The notes beneath the pieces are model-generated. The model was not told where the DNA came from and made no database searches. It saw only the letters and a program-made list of their open reading frames with translations. A DNA stretch of 64,000 nt from Novosphingobium sp. HII-3 (GTDB taxonomy: Bacteria > Pseudomonadota > Alphaproteobacteria > Sphingomonadales > Sphingomonadaceae): assembly GCF_002916655.1 (NCBI RefSeq), contig NZ_PPSM01000014.1, positions 682,001 through 746,000 of the forward strand, written 5' to 3'. This document shows positions 1 through 7,745 of this stretch, in pieces. Numbering within the stretch: position 1 is the stretch's first letter; every line of letters starts with the position of its first letter. The translations under genes were made by a program, and so were the position numbers.

Positions 1-705
1 GAGCGCGCCCGCCAGATGCGCAACCATCGTGTCGACCGTCACGATGAGGGACGATCCCGCGATCAGGGAGGCCGTGGTCATGATGTCCAGCGGGCAGCCC
101 CGCGGGTTCAGCACGTCCAGCGTCGTTTCTTCCGGCATGAGGGTGATGCACGGCGCGGCCCCGCAGAGCGGCGCGAGAAGCTCGGGCGGAATGCTGCGCG
201 ATGGATCCCACTCTCCCGCCCCGTGGCAGAGCGCGACTGTTCCTTCAGGCAGGATAGCCCGCGTTGTCGTGAGATAGGGTGCAGAAGCGGCTGAGGGCGG
301 CAGGCGCAAGGCGAGGTCGAGTTCGGTGATCTCGATATCGCAGTCGCGCCGGGGCAGGGGCGAGGCAGGATCCATGCTCACGATGCGCGACAAGCCGGGG
401 ATCTGCCGCAGCAGCGGAACCAGCCGCCCTTGCGTCTCCAGCGTCACGGACGCGGCGCGCTGCGCCAGAGGCGTCAGGAAACGTGCGAACTGAAGTGTAT
501 CGCCAAGCCCGTGATAGCAGCGGACGAGCACGTCGCGCCCGTCGACAGGCTCGCCGTCCCAGACCCACCTCTCGTGGTAGGGGCGCGTCGGATCGTCGCG
601 GGTCTGCGGATCGCGCGATCTGAGCACGGCATCGGCGATGGCCCAGGCGGCGTCGTAACGCTCTGCACGCATGGCTTGGGTCCAATCGGGCATGAGGTCG
701 GGCAT
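1..705 (-). CDS. GT9-like (ADP-heptose transferase fold) protein, partial at the window edge
   Basis: The leftward frame from the ATG at 705 stays open to base 1, so 235 codons are visible and the 3' end lies outside the window. A GLGDTLQFARF motif at about residues 66-76 and TVDTMVAHLAGAL at the visible C-terminus match the glycosyltransferase family 9-like domain often found at the end of TPR proteins in alphaproteobacteria. A short helical N-terminus (AERYDAAWAIADAV) looks like one TPR-type helix pair. A second ATG four codons in is also possible; neither has a good Shine-Dalgarno sequence. It is divergent from a methyltransferase and glycosidase operon, which supports a role in glycan assembly. 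The substrate is unknown. Confidence 0.75.
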   Translation of the reverse strand, partial: MPDLMPDWTQAMRAERYDAAWAIADAVLRSRDPQTRDDPTRPYHERWVWDGEPVDGRDVLVRCYHGLGDTLQFARFLTPLAQRAASVTLETQGRLVPLLRQIPGLSRIVSMDPASPLPRRDCDIEITELDLALRLPPSAASAPYLTTTRAILPEGTVALCHGAGEWDPSRSIPPELLAPLCGAAPCITLMPEETTLDVLNPRGCPLDIMTTASLIAGSSLIVTVDTMVAHLAGAL

Positions 706-773
706 GAGGGGGCAAATGCACGAACAGCAAAGTGTATCCCTTGAGCCACCAACTACGATGAAGATCAAACTCA

Positions 774-843
774 GGTTAGTACCTGCATTTAACAAGGGTT
801 AGTATTTTCCAATCTTTGTAGATGCAGGGGAACAGGTTGGTAC
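774..843. repeat. Three GGTTRGTAY direct repeats in a divergent promoter region
   Basis: GGTTAGTAC (774-782), GGTTAGTAT (797-805) and GGTTGGTAC (835-843) lie in an AT-richer stretch just upstream of a TTGACA promoter. A 7-base inverted repeat, CCTGCAT (782-788) with ATGCAGG (822-828), is interleaved with them. They look like binding sites for a regulator of one or both divergent transcripts. No regulator is named by the sequence. Confidence 0.4.
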
Positions 844-863
844 GATCATCGTTGGCTGGCGAG

Positions 864-892
864 TTGACAGCATCTTTCTTCGCGCGTGAAAT
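864..892 (+). promoter_or_regulatory. Probable sigma70-type promoter of the glycan operon
   Basis: A perfect -35 TTGACA (864-869) is followed after exactly 17 bases by TGAAAT (887-892; four of six consensus bases). The predicted transcript starts near 899, which excludes the GTG at 886 as a start codon and supports the TTG at 928. Confidence 0.6.
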
Positions 893-927
893 CCCTGTTT
901 CATGCACGTCCATCTGGAGGGTTTCCA

Positions 928-1743
928 TTGCGCCCAGCCGCCGCATCTCTTCGACCGCACGACTCGACGGAGCTGCGTTCCCGCATCGCGGAACTGGGCC
1001 CATGGTTTCACAACATCGATCTCGGCGGAGGGACGACGACGGCGCCGGAGCATTTCCTCGGTGACTATCCCAGCTTCAAGTTCGAGACGTTCGCGCACGT
1101 CCTGCCAGAGGACCTCACCGGCAAGACGGTGCTCGACATCGGGTGCAACGCCGGGTTCTACTCGGTCGAGATGAAGCGCCGGGGCGCCGCGCGGGTGGTG
1201 GGTATCGACAGCGATGACCGGTACCTGGCGCAGGCCCGCCTTGCCAGCGAGGCGCTGGGTTTCAAGGGAATCGAGTTCCGCAACCTGTCGGTCTACGACG
1301 TGGCCACCCTGGGCGAACGGTTCGACCTCGTGATCTTCATGGGCGTCCTGTACCACCTGCGCCACCCGCTGCTGGCCCTCGATCTCATCCGTGAGCACGT
1401 GGCGGGTGACATGATGCTGTTCCAGACGTTGCAGCAGGGCTCGGACGAGGTGCTGGAGGTTCCGCGCGATCATCCGTTCTTCATGCCCGGCACGACCCAG
1501 CCTCCCGCGTACTTCGATGATCCCGGCTATCCCAAGATGCACTTCATCGAGCACGAGTTCGCCCATGACTGGACGAACTGGTGGGCGCCCAATGCCGCCT
1601 GCAGTCAGGCGATGCTTCGCGCGGCGGGCTTCAGCATCGTCGCCCATCCCCAGCCCGACGTCTATCTTTGCCGCACTGCCCAAGTGCCTTTCGCCGGCTA
1701 CGGTCCAGCCGCAGTTTACCCAGCCCGAGGAGAAGACCGTTGA
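928..1743 (+). CDS. SAM-dependent methyltransferase, TIGR04290-like family
   Basis: This 271-residue class I methyltransferase has the SAM-binding motif DIGCNAGFYS near residue 70 and a later GVLYHLRHPLLAL segment, as in CmoB-like proteins. The opening ELGPWFHNIDLGGG is typical of the TIGR04290 group, whose members sit in glycan-type neighbourhoods. I prefer the TTG start at 928: GGAGGG (916-921) lies 6 bases upstream and the promoter -10 covers the alternative GTG at 886. The stop overlaps the TTG start of the next gene, so the two are translationally coupled. The substrate is not known; a sugar or cyclitol intermediate is an inference from context. Confidence 0.78.
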   Translation: MRPAAASLRPHDSTELRSRIAELGPWFHNIDLGGGTTTAPEHFLGDYPSFKFETFAHVLPEDLTGKTVLDIGCNAGFYSVEMKRRGAARVVGIDSDDRYLAQARLASEALGFKGIEFRNLSVYDVATLGERFDLVIFMGVLYHLRHPLLALDLIREHVAGDMMLFQTLQQGSDEVLEVPRDHPFFMPGTTQPPAYFDDPGYPKMHFIEHEFAHDWTNWWAPNAACSQAMLRAAGFSIVAHPQPDVYLCRTAQVPFAGYGPAAVYPARGEDR

Positions 1744-2750
1744 TCGAAGCGGCAATGATCTGGAACGAGCCGAACAACAAGTCTCACTGGGATCCGGGGC
1801 TGGACCCCGATTGGAAACTGTTCTCGGAACACGTCGTCGCGGCGGGGCAGGCGATCCGCGAGGTGAATCCTTCCGTGACGCGTGTTCTTGGCGGCATGTC
1901 CCCCATCGATCCGCACTGGCTGCGGCTGGTTGAGCGGCATGGAGCGCTCGACGCGGTCGATGTCGTGGCGGTGCATGGTTTCCCGCTGGACTGGAACCTG
2001 TGGCCGCTCGCTGACTGGCCGGCCAAGATCGCCGAGATCAAGGCTGTCACGGATAAGCCGGTCTGGGTGACAGAAGTGGGCGTCAGCTCCTTCGGCGCCG
2101 AGGAAGTGCAGGTCTTCGGGCTGGACCGTACCGCTCAACTGCTGAAGGGGGTTGCACCCCGCGTCTTCTGGTATTCGCTGTTCGACCTGCCGATGAGCTG
2201 GGGCGCGGAAACGCGGCACCGGGAGGCAGAGGGCTCGTCTTACTACCGCCACTTCTACCTTGGCCTGATCCGGGAGGATGGTACGCCGAAGCCCGCCCTT
2301 GAGACTTACGCCCAGCACGCCGCCGAAATCGGGCTGATGCAATGGTTCCATTTCGAGGACCCTCGCCTCGACGAAGCCGTCAGCTGGATGAAGCGGCTCG
2401 GCACGAAGCGGATCCGCACCGGCCTTTCGTGGGCTGACAGCTTCCGCCCCAACGCGGTCGACTGGTTCGACCGCCAGATGGAAGCGCTTGCGGACTTCGA
2501 CGTCACCGTGACCTTCTGCTTCACCCCGCAGCACCTGGGGCTTGCGCCGCACCATACCAGTCCCGCGCGCGATCCGCAGGCGTTCGCGGATTTCTGCGCC
2601 TGGATGATCGACCGCTACGCTCCGGCTGGAAAGAGCCTGGAGATCGCCGCCCCGCCGGTGCCCCATGGGCTCGACCTTTCCGCGCCGGAGCTGTCACCTC
2701 TCAACTTTGACCGGGACGAACGTCTCAGCGCCGAACGGAGCATTGCCTGA
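1740..2750 (+). CDS. GH39/GH5-like (clan GH-A) glycosidase-like protein with permuted domain order
   Basis: From the TTG at 1740, preceded by GAGGAG, the protein has 336 residues; ATG 1755 is an alternative with a weaker ribosome site. WNEPN at residues 8-12 gives the likely acid/base E10, and WVTEVG gives the likely nucleophile E112, as in clan GH-A retaining beta-glycosidases such as xylosidases. Segments that normally precede WNEPN in these barrels (RTGLSWAD at 226-233, VTVTFCFTP at 255-263, FCAWMIDRYAP at 285-295) here follow the catalytic half. No signal peptide is visible, so it is probably cytoplasmic. It overlaps the methyltransferase upstream and inositol-3-phosphate synthase downstream (TGATG). 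The true substrate is unknown. Confidence 0.72.
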   Translation: MIEAAMIWNEPNNKSHWDPGLDPDWKLFSEHVVAAGQAIREVNPSVTRVLGGMSPIDPHWLRLVERHGALDAVDVVAVHGFPLDWNLWPLADWPAKIAEIKAVTDKPVWVTEVGVSSFGAEEVQVFGLDRTAQLLKGVAPRVFWYSLFDLPMSWGAETRHREAEGSSYYRHFYLGLIREDGTPKPALETYAQHAAEIGLMQWFHFEDPRLDEAVSWMKRLGTKRIRTGLSWADSFRPNAVDWFDRQMEALADFDVTVTFCFTPQHLGLAPHHTSPARDPQAFADFCAWMIDRYAPAGKSLEIAAPPVPHGLDLSAPELSPLNFDRDERLSAERSIA

Positions 2751-3862
2751 TGCTTTCGCCTGACCGCCACGGCATTAACGTCGCTATTGTCGGCATCGGC
2801 AATTGCGCGAGTTCCCTCGTCCAGGGCATCGAGCATTATCGGTCCGGAGCCAACGACCTCGTCGGGCTTTCGCACTACGACCTCGGCGGCTACAGCCCGA
2901 GCGATATCCACGTCGTCGCGGCCTGGGACGTTGACGAGCGCAAGGTCGGCCAGGACGTCGCGCGCGCGGTGTTCGCCAAGCCGAACTGCACGGCGGTATT
3001 CTGCCCGACCATCGAGGACACCGGCGCCGTCGTGCGCATGGGCCGCGTGCTGGACGGGGTGGCCGACCACATGGCCGACTATCCCGAGGAGCGTACCTTC
3101 AGGGTCGCGCGTGAGGAGGAGCCGAGCAAGGAGGACGTCATCGCCGTCCTGCGCGAGGCACAGGTCGACGTTCTCATGAATTACCTCCCGGTCGGCTCGC
3201 AGCAGGCCAGCGAGTTCTACGCGGAATGTGCGCTTGAGGCGGGCGTTGCGTTCGTCAACAACATCCCCGTATTCATCGCCAGCAATCCGGAGTGGGCGCG
3301 GCGCTTCGAGGCGGCCGGGGTGCCGATCATCGGGGACGACATCAAGGCCCAGCTCGGTGCCACCATCGTCCACCGGGTTCTGACGGACCTCTTCCGCAAG
3401 CGCGGCGTGAAGCTGGACCGCACGTACCAGCTGAACACGGGCGGCAACACAGACTTCCTCAACATGCTGAACCGAACCCGGCTTGCCTCCAAGAAGGAAT
3501 CGAAGACAGAAGCCGTGCAGTCGGTCGCGCAGGTCCGTCTGGAGGATGAGAACATTCACGTCGGTCCCAGCGATTACGTTGCCTGGCAAAACGACAACAA
3601 GGTCTGCTTCCTGCGCATGGAGGGGCAGCTCTTCGGCGGCGTACCGATGAACCTGGAACTGCGGCTGTCGGTAGAGGACAGCCCGAACAGCGCCGGCGTC
3701 GCGATCGATATGATCCGCTGCGCCAAGCTGGCCCGGCAGCGCGGCCTGGCCGGGCCGGTACTGCCCGCCGCCGCCTGGTTCTGCAAGCATCCGCCGGTCC
3801 AGATGCCGGACGACGAAGCGCATGCAGCTTTCGAAGCCTTCATCGCACAGCCGGCCGCATGA
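2750..3862 (+). CDS. Inositol-3-phosphate synthase
   Basis: This 370-residue protein converts glucose 6-phosphate to 1L-myo-inositol 1-phosphate using NAD. An N-terminal Rossmann motif (VGIGNCASSLVQG, about residues 14-26) and NTGGNTDFLNM in the catalytic part are hallmarks of the shorter archaeal/actinobacterial type of the enzyme. The ATG overlaps the preceding TGA, so it is coupled to the glycosidase-like gene. Inositol synthesis is unusual in Gram-negative bacteria, and its place in a glycan cluster suggests an inositol-containing glycan or lipid, or a cyclitol intermediate. No inositol monophosphatase is in the window. Confidence 0.9.
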   Translation: MLSPDRHGINVAIVGIGNCASSLVQGIEHYRSGANDLVGLSHYDLGGYSPSDIHVVAAWDVDERKVGQDVARAVFAKPNCTAVFCPTIEDTGAVVRMGRVLDGVADHMADYPEERTFRVAREEEPSKEDVIAVLREAQVDVLMNYLPVGSQQASEFYAECALEAGVAFVNNIPVFIASNPEWARRFEAAGVPIIGDDIKAQLGATIVHRVLTDLFRKRGVKLDRTYQLNTGGNTDFLNMLNRTRLASKKESKTEAVQSVAQVRLEDENIHVGPSDYVAWQNDNKVCFLRMEGQLFGGVPMNLELRLSVEDSPNSAGVAIDMIRCAKLARQRGLAGPVLPAAAWFCKHPPVQMPDDEAHAAFEAFIAQPAA

Positions 3863-3882
3863 CGCCTCACGAGCGGCGCGCT

Positions 3883-4410
3883 TCAGCGCTTCAGAGTCTG
3901 CTCGCGCCGGCGCTCGTCCAGCGCGTCGAGCACCTGCGTCGGCTCGACGTCCTTGTGGATCTCCTCGAACTGGGGGTCAGTCACGTCGACGCCGAGCCGC
4001 TCCGCGATGCGGCTGACGATGCTGGCCAGCTTGGTAAGCTCGTGCTCGGTCAGCAGGTTGACGTGCAGGTCGAGGTCCGCCCGGCGATCCGCCATGGCCG
4101 CCATGCGGTTCTGGCTGATCAGCACGAACGTGGACAGGAAGATCGCTTCCACCGAGGCGACCATCGCCAGCACCACGAAGCTTGGGTCAAACGGCCGGAC
4201 GATCGGCAACCAGCCCAGATTGATCACTATCCAGCTGCCGAAGATCAGCAGATGCAGCGCGACGAAGACCATGGAGCCGGTGAAAGCGGTGATGCGGTCG
4301 GCGATGCGGTCACTCAGCGGCGCCTTCTCCGCCTCGGCCTGCTGGCGCGCGGTGAGGTTGGCAATATTTTCACGCAGGGCTGCGGCCATTTCGCGATCGG
4401 GAGCCTTCAT
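3883..4410 (-). CDS. DUF1003 membrane protein
   Basis: The protein has 175 residues from the ATG at 4410, with GGAAG just upstream. Two adjacent membrane segments lie at about residues 46-67 and 77-99, followed by the family signature ISQNRMAAMADRR and a charged C-terminal helix. DUF1003 proteins are widespread and uncharacterised. It reads against the surrounding glycan genes and ends only 20 bases beyond the inositol-phosphate synthase stop, so it splits an otherwise rightward cluster. Whether it belongs to the pathway cannot be told. Confidence 0.82.
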   Translation of the reverse strand: MKAPDREMAAALRENIANLTARQQAEAEKAPLSDRIADRITAFTGSMVFVALHLLIFGSWIVINLGWLPIVRPFDPSFVVLAMVASVEAIFLSTFVLISQNRMAAMADRRADLDLHVNLLTEHELTKLASIVSRIAERLGVDVTDPQFEEIHKDVEPTQVLDALDERRREQTLKR

Positions 4411-4458
4411 GCTTCCGAAAACACAGTTGGAGTGTGAACAGTTGCAGGAAGTCAACGC

Positions 4459-5418
4459 ATGATGCGCGCAGCCGTGCTGGAAGCCCCGGGCCGCATCGCG
4501 ATAACGCAAGTGGAAAAGCCCGAACCGGCGCCCGGCGAGATCCGCATCCGGGTAGAGGGGTGCGGTGTCTGCGCCTCGAACCTCGAGCCTTGGGCAGGGC
4601 AGGAGTGGATGAGCTACCCGGGCGAAGCCGGCGGTCTGGGCCACGAAGCCTGGGGCATGGTGGATGCGGTGGGCGAGGGTGTCGACGCTTTTTCGCCCGG
4701 CGATCGCGTGGCCGCGCTGTCGTACCGCGCCTTCGCGGAATACGACATCGCTTCAGCGGGGATGGCGATCCGGCTACCCGCAGCTCTGGACAGCCAGCCA
4801 TTCCCCGGGGAACCGCTGGGCTGCGCCTTCAACATCTTCCGGCGTAGTGACATCCAGCCCGGTCAGACCGTGGCGATCATCGGGATCGGCTTCCTTGGCG
4901 CGGTGCTGACCAAGCTGGCGACGGACGCCGGCGCGCGCGTCATCGCGATCTCGCGGCGTCGCGAATCGCTCGAGCTTGCCAAAGGCTACGGCGCCGCCGA
5001 GGTCATCGTGATGGATGATCACTGGAGGATCATCGAAGACGTGAAGGCGCTGACCGGCGAAGCCATGTGCGAACGCGTAATCGAATGCGTGGGCAAGCAA
5101 TGGCCCCTCGACCTCGCAGGGGAACTGGTGGGTTTCGGCGGCCGCCTTGTGGTCGCCGGATACCATCAGGACGGCCCGCGGCAGGTCTCCATGCAGATGT
5201 GGAACTGGAAGGGCATCGATGTCATCAACGCGCATGAGCGTGACCCACGCGTGCAGATGCAAGGGCTGCGTGAGGCGGTGGACGCCGTGGCCGGTGGTCG
5301 TCTCGATCCGACTGCGCTTTATACGCACCGCTATCCGCTTGAGCGTCTGAGCGAGGCGCTGGACGCCACGCGCGACAAGCCGGGCAACTTCGTCAAGGCG
5401 CTGGTGACGTTCGGCTGA
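4459..5418 (+). CDS. Zinc-dependent alcohol dehydrogenase, MDR family
   Basis: This 319-residue medium-chain dehydrogenase has the catalytic zinc ligands C38 (GCGVCAS), H62-E63 (GHEAWG) and probably C122, and an NAD(P)-binding GIGFLG at 142-147. The four-cysteine structural zinc lobe of classical alcohol dehydrogenases is absent, as in several sugar and polyol branches. AGGAAG precedes the ATG. Its start is divergent from the DUF1003 gene with 48 bases between, so it probably has its own promoter. Lying between inositol-phosphate synthase and a Gfo/Idh enzyme, it likely oxidises a polyol or sugar-derived intermediate; the substrate is inferred from context only. Confidence 0.82.
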   Translation: MMRAAVLEAPGRIAITQVEKPEPAPGEIRIRVEGCGVCASNLEPWAGQEWMSYPGEAGGLGHEAWGMVDAVGEGVDAFSPGDRVAALSYRAFAEYDIASAGMAIRLPAALDSQPFPGEPLGCAFNIFRRSDIQPGQTVAIIGIGFLGAVLTKLATDAGARVIAISRRRESLELAKGYGAAEVIVMDDHWRIIEDVKALTGEAMCERVIECVGKQWPLDLAGELVGFGGRLVVAGYHQDGPRQVSMQMWNWKGIDVINAHERDPRVQMQGLREAVDAVAGGRLDPTALYTHRYPLERLSEALDATRDKPGNFVKALVTFG

Positions 5419-5431
5419 GAGGGGAACGAGG

Positions 5432-6451
5432 ATGATCGATCTGGATGAGAACCTGCCGGAGGTTCTGGAGCAAGCCGTGAAGCCGCGCATCGGGTTCCTG
5501 GGCACCGGCTGGATCGGGCGTCATCGCATGGAAGCCATGCTGGCGACCGGGGCCGTCGAAGCCGCCGCGATCTGCGACCCGAGCGCTGACTGTGCCCGTG
5601 AGGCTTCCTCCGTCGCACCTGCGGCGCAGCAGGTCGCGACGCTGGAGGCTATGCTCGACAGCGATGTCGATGCGATCGTCATCGCCACGCCAAGCGCACT
5701 TCATGCGGAGCAGGCGATTCGAGCGCTTGAAGCTGGGAAGGCGGTGTTCTGCCAAAAGCCGCTCGGCCGAACGGCGTCGGAAGTGGAGGCGGTGATCGCT
5801 GCGGCAAAGGCCGCCGACCGCCTTTTGGGAGTAGACCTCTCCTACCGCCATACCGAAGCCATGCGACACATTGCCGACCTCGTCCGCACAGGCGAACTGG
5901 GCGATATCTTCGGGATCGACCTGACCTTCCACAACGCCTACGGGCCGGACAAGCCGTGGTTCTACGATCCGGCCCAGTCCGGCGGGGGATGCGTGGTGGA
6001 CCTCGGCGTCCATCTGGTCGACCTTGCGCTCTGGACGATGGGCTTCCCGGAAGTGTCCGCAGTGGATGCCCGGCTCACCAGCGGCGGACGCCCGTTGGAG
6101 CCCGGAGCCGTGGAGGATTACGCCACCGCGCAGTTCAAGGCCGGCAGCGCGCAGGTGCGGCTGGCCTGTTCCTGGCGCCTGAATGCCGGGCGTGACGCCG
6201 TGATCGAGGCGGCCTTCTACGGCACGAAGGGCGGCGCGGCCCTGCGCAACGTGGAGGGCTCCTTCTACGACTTCACCGCCGATCGCTTTGACGGCACCTC
6301 GGCCACGCGTCTGTCCGACCCGCCGGACGAATGGGGCGCCCGCTCCGCCGCCGTCTGGGCCAAGCAACTGGCCCGCTCCCCCCGATTTGACGAAAAGGCC
6401 GTGCATTTCCTCCGCAGCGCAGAGGTTCTGGACCGCATCTACGGCCGATAA
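5432..6451 (+). CDS. Gfo/Idh/MocA family oxidoreductase
   Basis: A 339-residue NAD(P)-dependent sugar or cyclitol oxidoreductase. The Rossmann motif GFLGTGWIGRH occupies residues 21-31, the catalytic-lysine motif appears as CQKPLG (K109), and GGGCVVDLGVHLVDLA (185-200) is the usual substrate-domain segment. It follows the alcohol dehydrogenase by 13 bases with a strong GAGGGGAACGAGG ribosome site, so they form one operon. Inositol 2-dehydrogenase belongs to this superfamily, which fits the inositol synthase upstream, but the sequence alone does not fix the substrate. Confidence 0.85.
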   Translation: MIDLDENLPEVLEQAVKPRIGFLGTGWIGRHRMEAMLATGAVEAAAICDPSADCAREASSVAPAAQQVATLEAMLDSDVDAIVIATPSALHAEQAIRALEAGKAVFCQKPLGRTASEVEAVIAAAKAADRLLGVDLSYRHTEAMRHIADLVRTGELGDIFGIDLTFHNAYGPDKPWFYDPAQSGGGCVVDLGVHLVDLALWTMGFPEVSAVDARLTSGGRPLEPGAVEDYATAQFKAGSAQVRLACSWRLNAGRDAVIEAAFYGTKGGAALRNVEGSFYDFTADRFDGTSATRLSDPPDEWGARSAAVWAKQLARSPRFDEKAVHFLRSAEVLDRIYGR

Positions 6452-6544
6452 ACTGTGCCGCCACTGCGCGTTCCCGAACCCGGGATCTCGCAGGCGGAGG
6501 CGGAGCCATCAGGTCCGCGTGCTTTCGAAGCTTAAAGAAGAAAC

Positions 6545-6619
6545 TGGCTGGGGCGGCAGGATTCGAACCTGCGAATGCCGGTACCAAAAACCGGTGCCTT
6601 ACCACTTGGCGACGCCCCA
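6545..6619 (-). tRNA. tRNA-Gln (anticodon TTG)
   Basis: On the minus strand a 7-bp acceptor stem (TGGGGCG with CGCCCCA), anticodon stem CCGGT/ACCGG with loop TTTTGGT, and the T-arm GGTTCGAATCC are all present. The loop gives anticodon TTG, reading CAA (Gln). The discriminator is G and the CCA end is encoded (6545-6547). It lies between a convergent oxidoreductase gene and a GST gene on the same strand. Confidence 0.95.
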
Positions 6620-6642
6620 GCGGATCGGCCGCGGCTGAAGCG

Positions 6643-6660
6643 GCCTCTCGTGAGAGAGGC
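6643..6660 (-). terminator. Hairpin between the GST gene and tRNA-Gln
   Basis: GCCTCTC-GTGA-GAGAGGC forms a perfect 7-bp stem with a four-base loop, about 60 bases after the GST stop and 24 bases before the tRNA. No T-tract follows, so intrinsic termination is doubtful. It could instead be a processing signal. Confidence 0.3.
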
Positions 6661-6717
6661 GCGCTTAGCGGTTTGTTCCGGCGCTGAAAAGGGGTTTCGT
6701 CAGCTCCGGCTCATCTT

Positions 6718-7563
6718 TCAACCAGCCAATACCGCGTCAATATCCGCGGCGCTGTGGCGTTCAGCTAAAAGGCCTTCGCCCTTCCGGTTGACGATCCGGC
6801 CGCGGCGGACGGCTTCGCGGTCGCCCAGTTCCTGGCCCCAGCGCATCAGGTTCGTGTAGCTCGGTACGTCGAGGAAGGTCTGCGCATCGCCATAGGCGTC
6901 GCCGCGGACAAAGCCGCCGAACCAGCCGTAGGCGGCGATGTCGGCGATCGTGTATTCGTCACCGGCAAGGTAGCGCGTCTCGGCAAGGCGCTTGTCGGCG
7001 ACATCGAAGATGCGCTTGGCTTCCATCGCGTAGCGGTCGATGGGGTATTGGTACTTCTCGGGTGCGTAGGCGTAGAAGTGCCCGAAGCCGCCGCCCAGAA
7101 GCGGCGCGGTGCCCATCTGCCACATCAGCCAGTTCATGCACTCGGTCCGCGCCGGGCCGGAACCGGGGAGGAAGGCGCCGAACTTCTCGGCAAGGTGGAA
7201 CAGGATCGAGCCGGATTCGAACACGCGGACAGGCTCGGGTCCGGACAGGTCGAGCAGGGCGGGGATCTTGGAATTGGGGTTTACCGCCACGAAGCCTGAG
7301 GAGAACTGGTCGCTGTCCGCGATCGAGATCAGCCAGGCGTCGTATTCGGCCGGGTGCCCTGCGGCGAGCAACTCCTCCAGCAGGATCGTGACTTTCTGGC
7401 CGTTGGGAGTGCCCAGGGAATAGAGCTGCAAAGGATGCTCTCCACGCGGCAGCTCACGCTCGAAGCGGGCTCCGGCGGTCGGGCGGTTGATGCTCGCAAA
7501 CTCGCCGCCGTTCGGCTGGTCCCAGGTCCAGACCTTGGGAGGAGTGTAAGTGAGATCGGCCAT
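6718..7563 (-). CDS. yghU: Glutathione-dependent disulfide-bond oxidoreductase, YghU-type GST
   Basis: The 281-residue length matches E. coli YghU (about 288), a Nu-class glutathione transferase with disulfide reductase activity. The N-terminal extension before the thioredoxin fold, the loop LGTPNGQKVTILLEEL, the NPNSKIPAL segment and FESGSILFHLAEKFG are the usual glutathione-site elements. The C-terminal helical domain carries YTIADIAAYGWFGG. A GGAG ribosome site precedes the ATG at 7563. It stands alone with its own upstream region of about 180 bases. Confidence 0.92.
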   Translation of the reverse strand: MADLTYTPPKVWTWDQPNGGEFASINRPTAGARFERELPRGEHPLQLYSLGTPNGQKVTILLEELLAAGHPAEYDAWLISIADSDQFSSGFVAVNPNSKIPALLDLSGPEPVRVFESGSILFHLAEKFGAFLPGSGPARTECMNWLMWQMGTAPLLGGGFGHFYAYAPEKYQYPIDRYAMEAKRIFDVADKRLAETRYLAGDEYTIADIAAYGWFGGFVRGDAYGDAQTFLDVPSYTNLMRWGQELGDREAVRRGRIVNRKGEGLLAERHSAADIDAVLAG

Positions 7564-7745
7564 GTGGGGGAACTCCTTGGGAGGTGAAAATACGCCCCCA
7601 CAGGTAAGCCTGCCTCACGGGCACGACAAGATCGCCTGCGTGCACAAGGGCGCTCATCCCGCGCGTTTGACCAAGCTGCGCGCGGAGGCGCAGGACAGGC
7701 TACCCCGCCCGGCAGGGTGGCCGGGCAGGGCGGTTCCTGTTGGGG

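Noticed and set aside
799..1755. Long minus-strand open frame opposite the methyltransferase
   Set aside because: It has shadow-type composition without recognisable motifs and lies entirely antisense to a clear methyltransferase.
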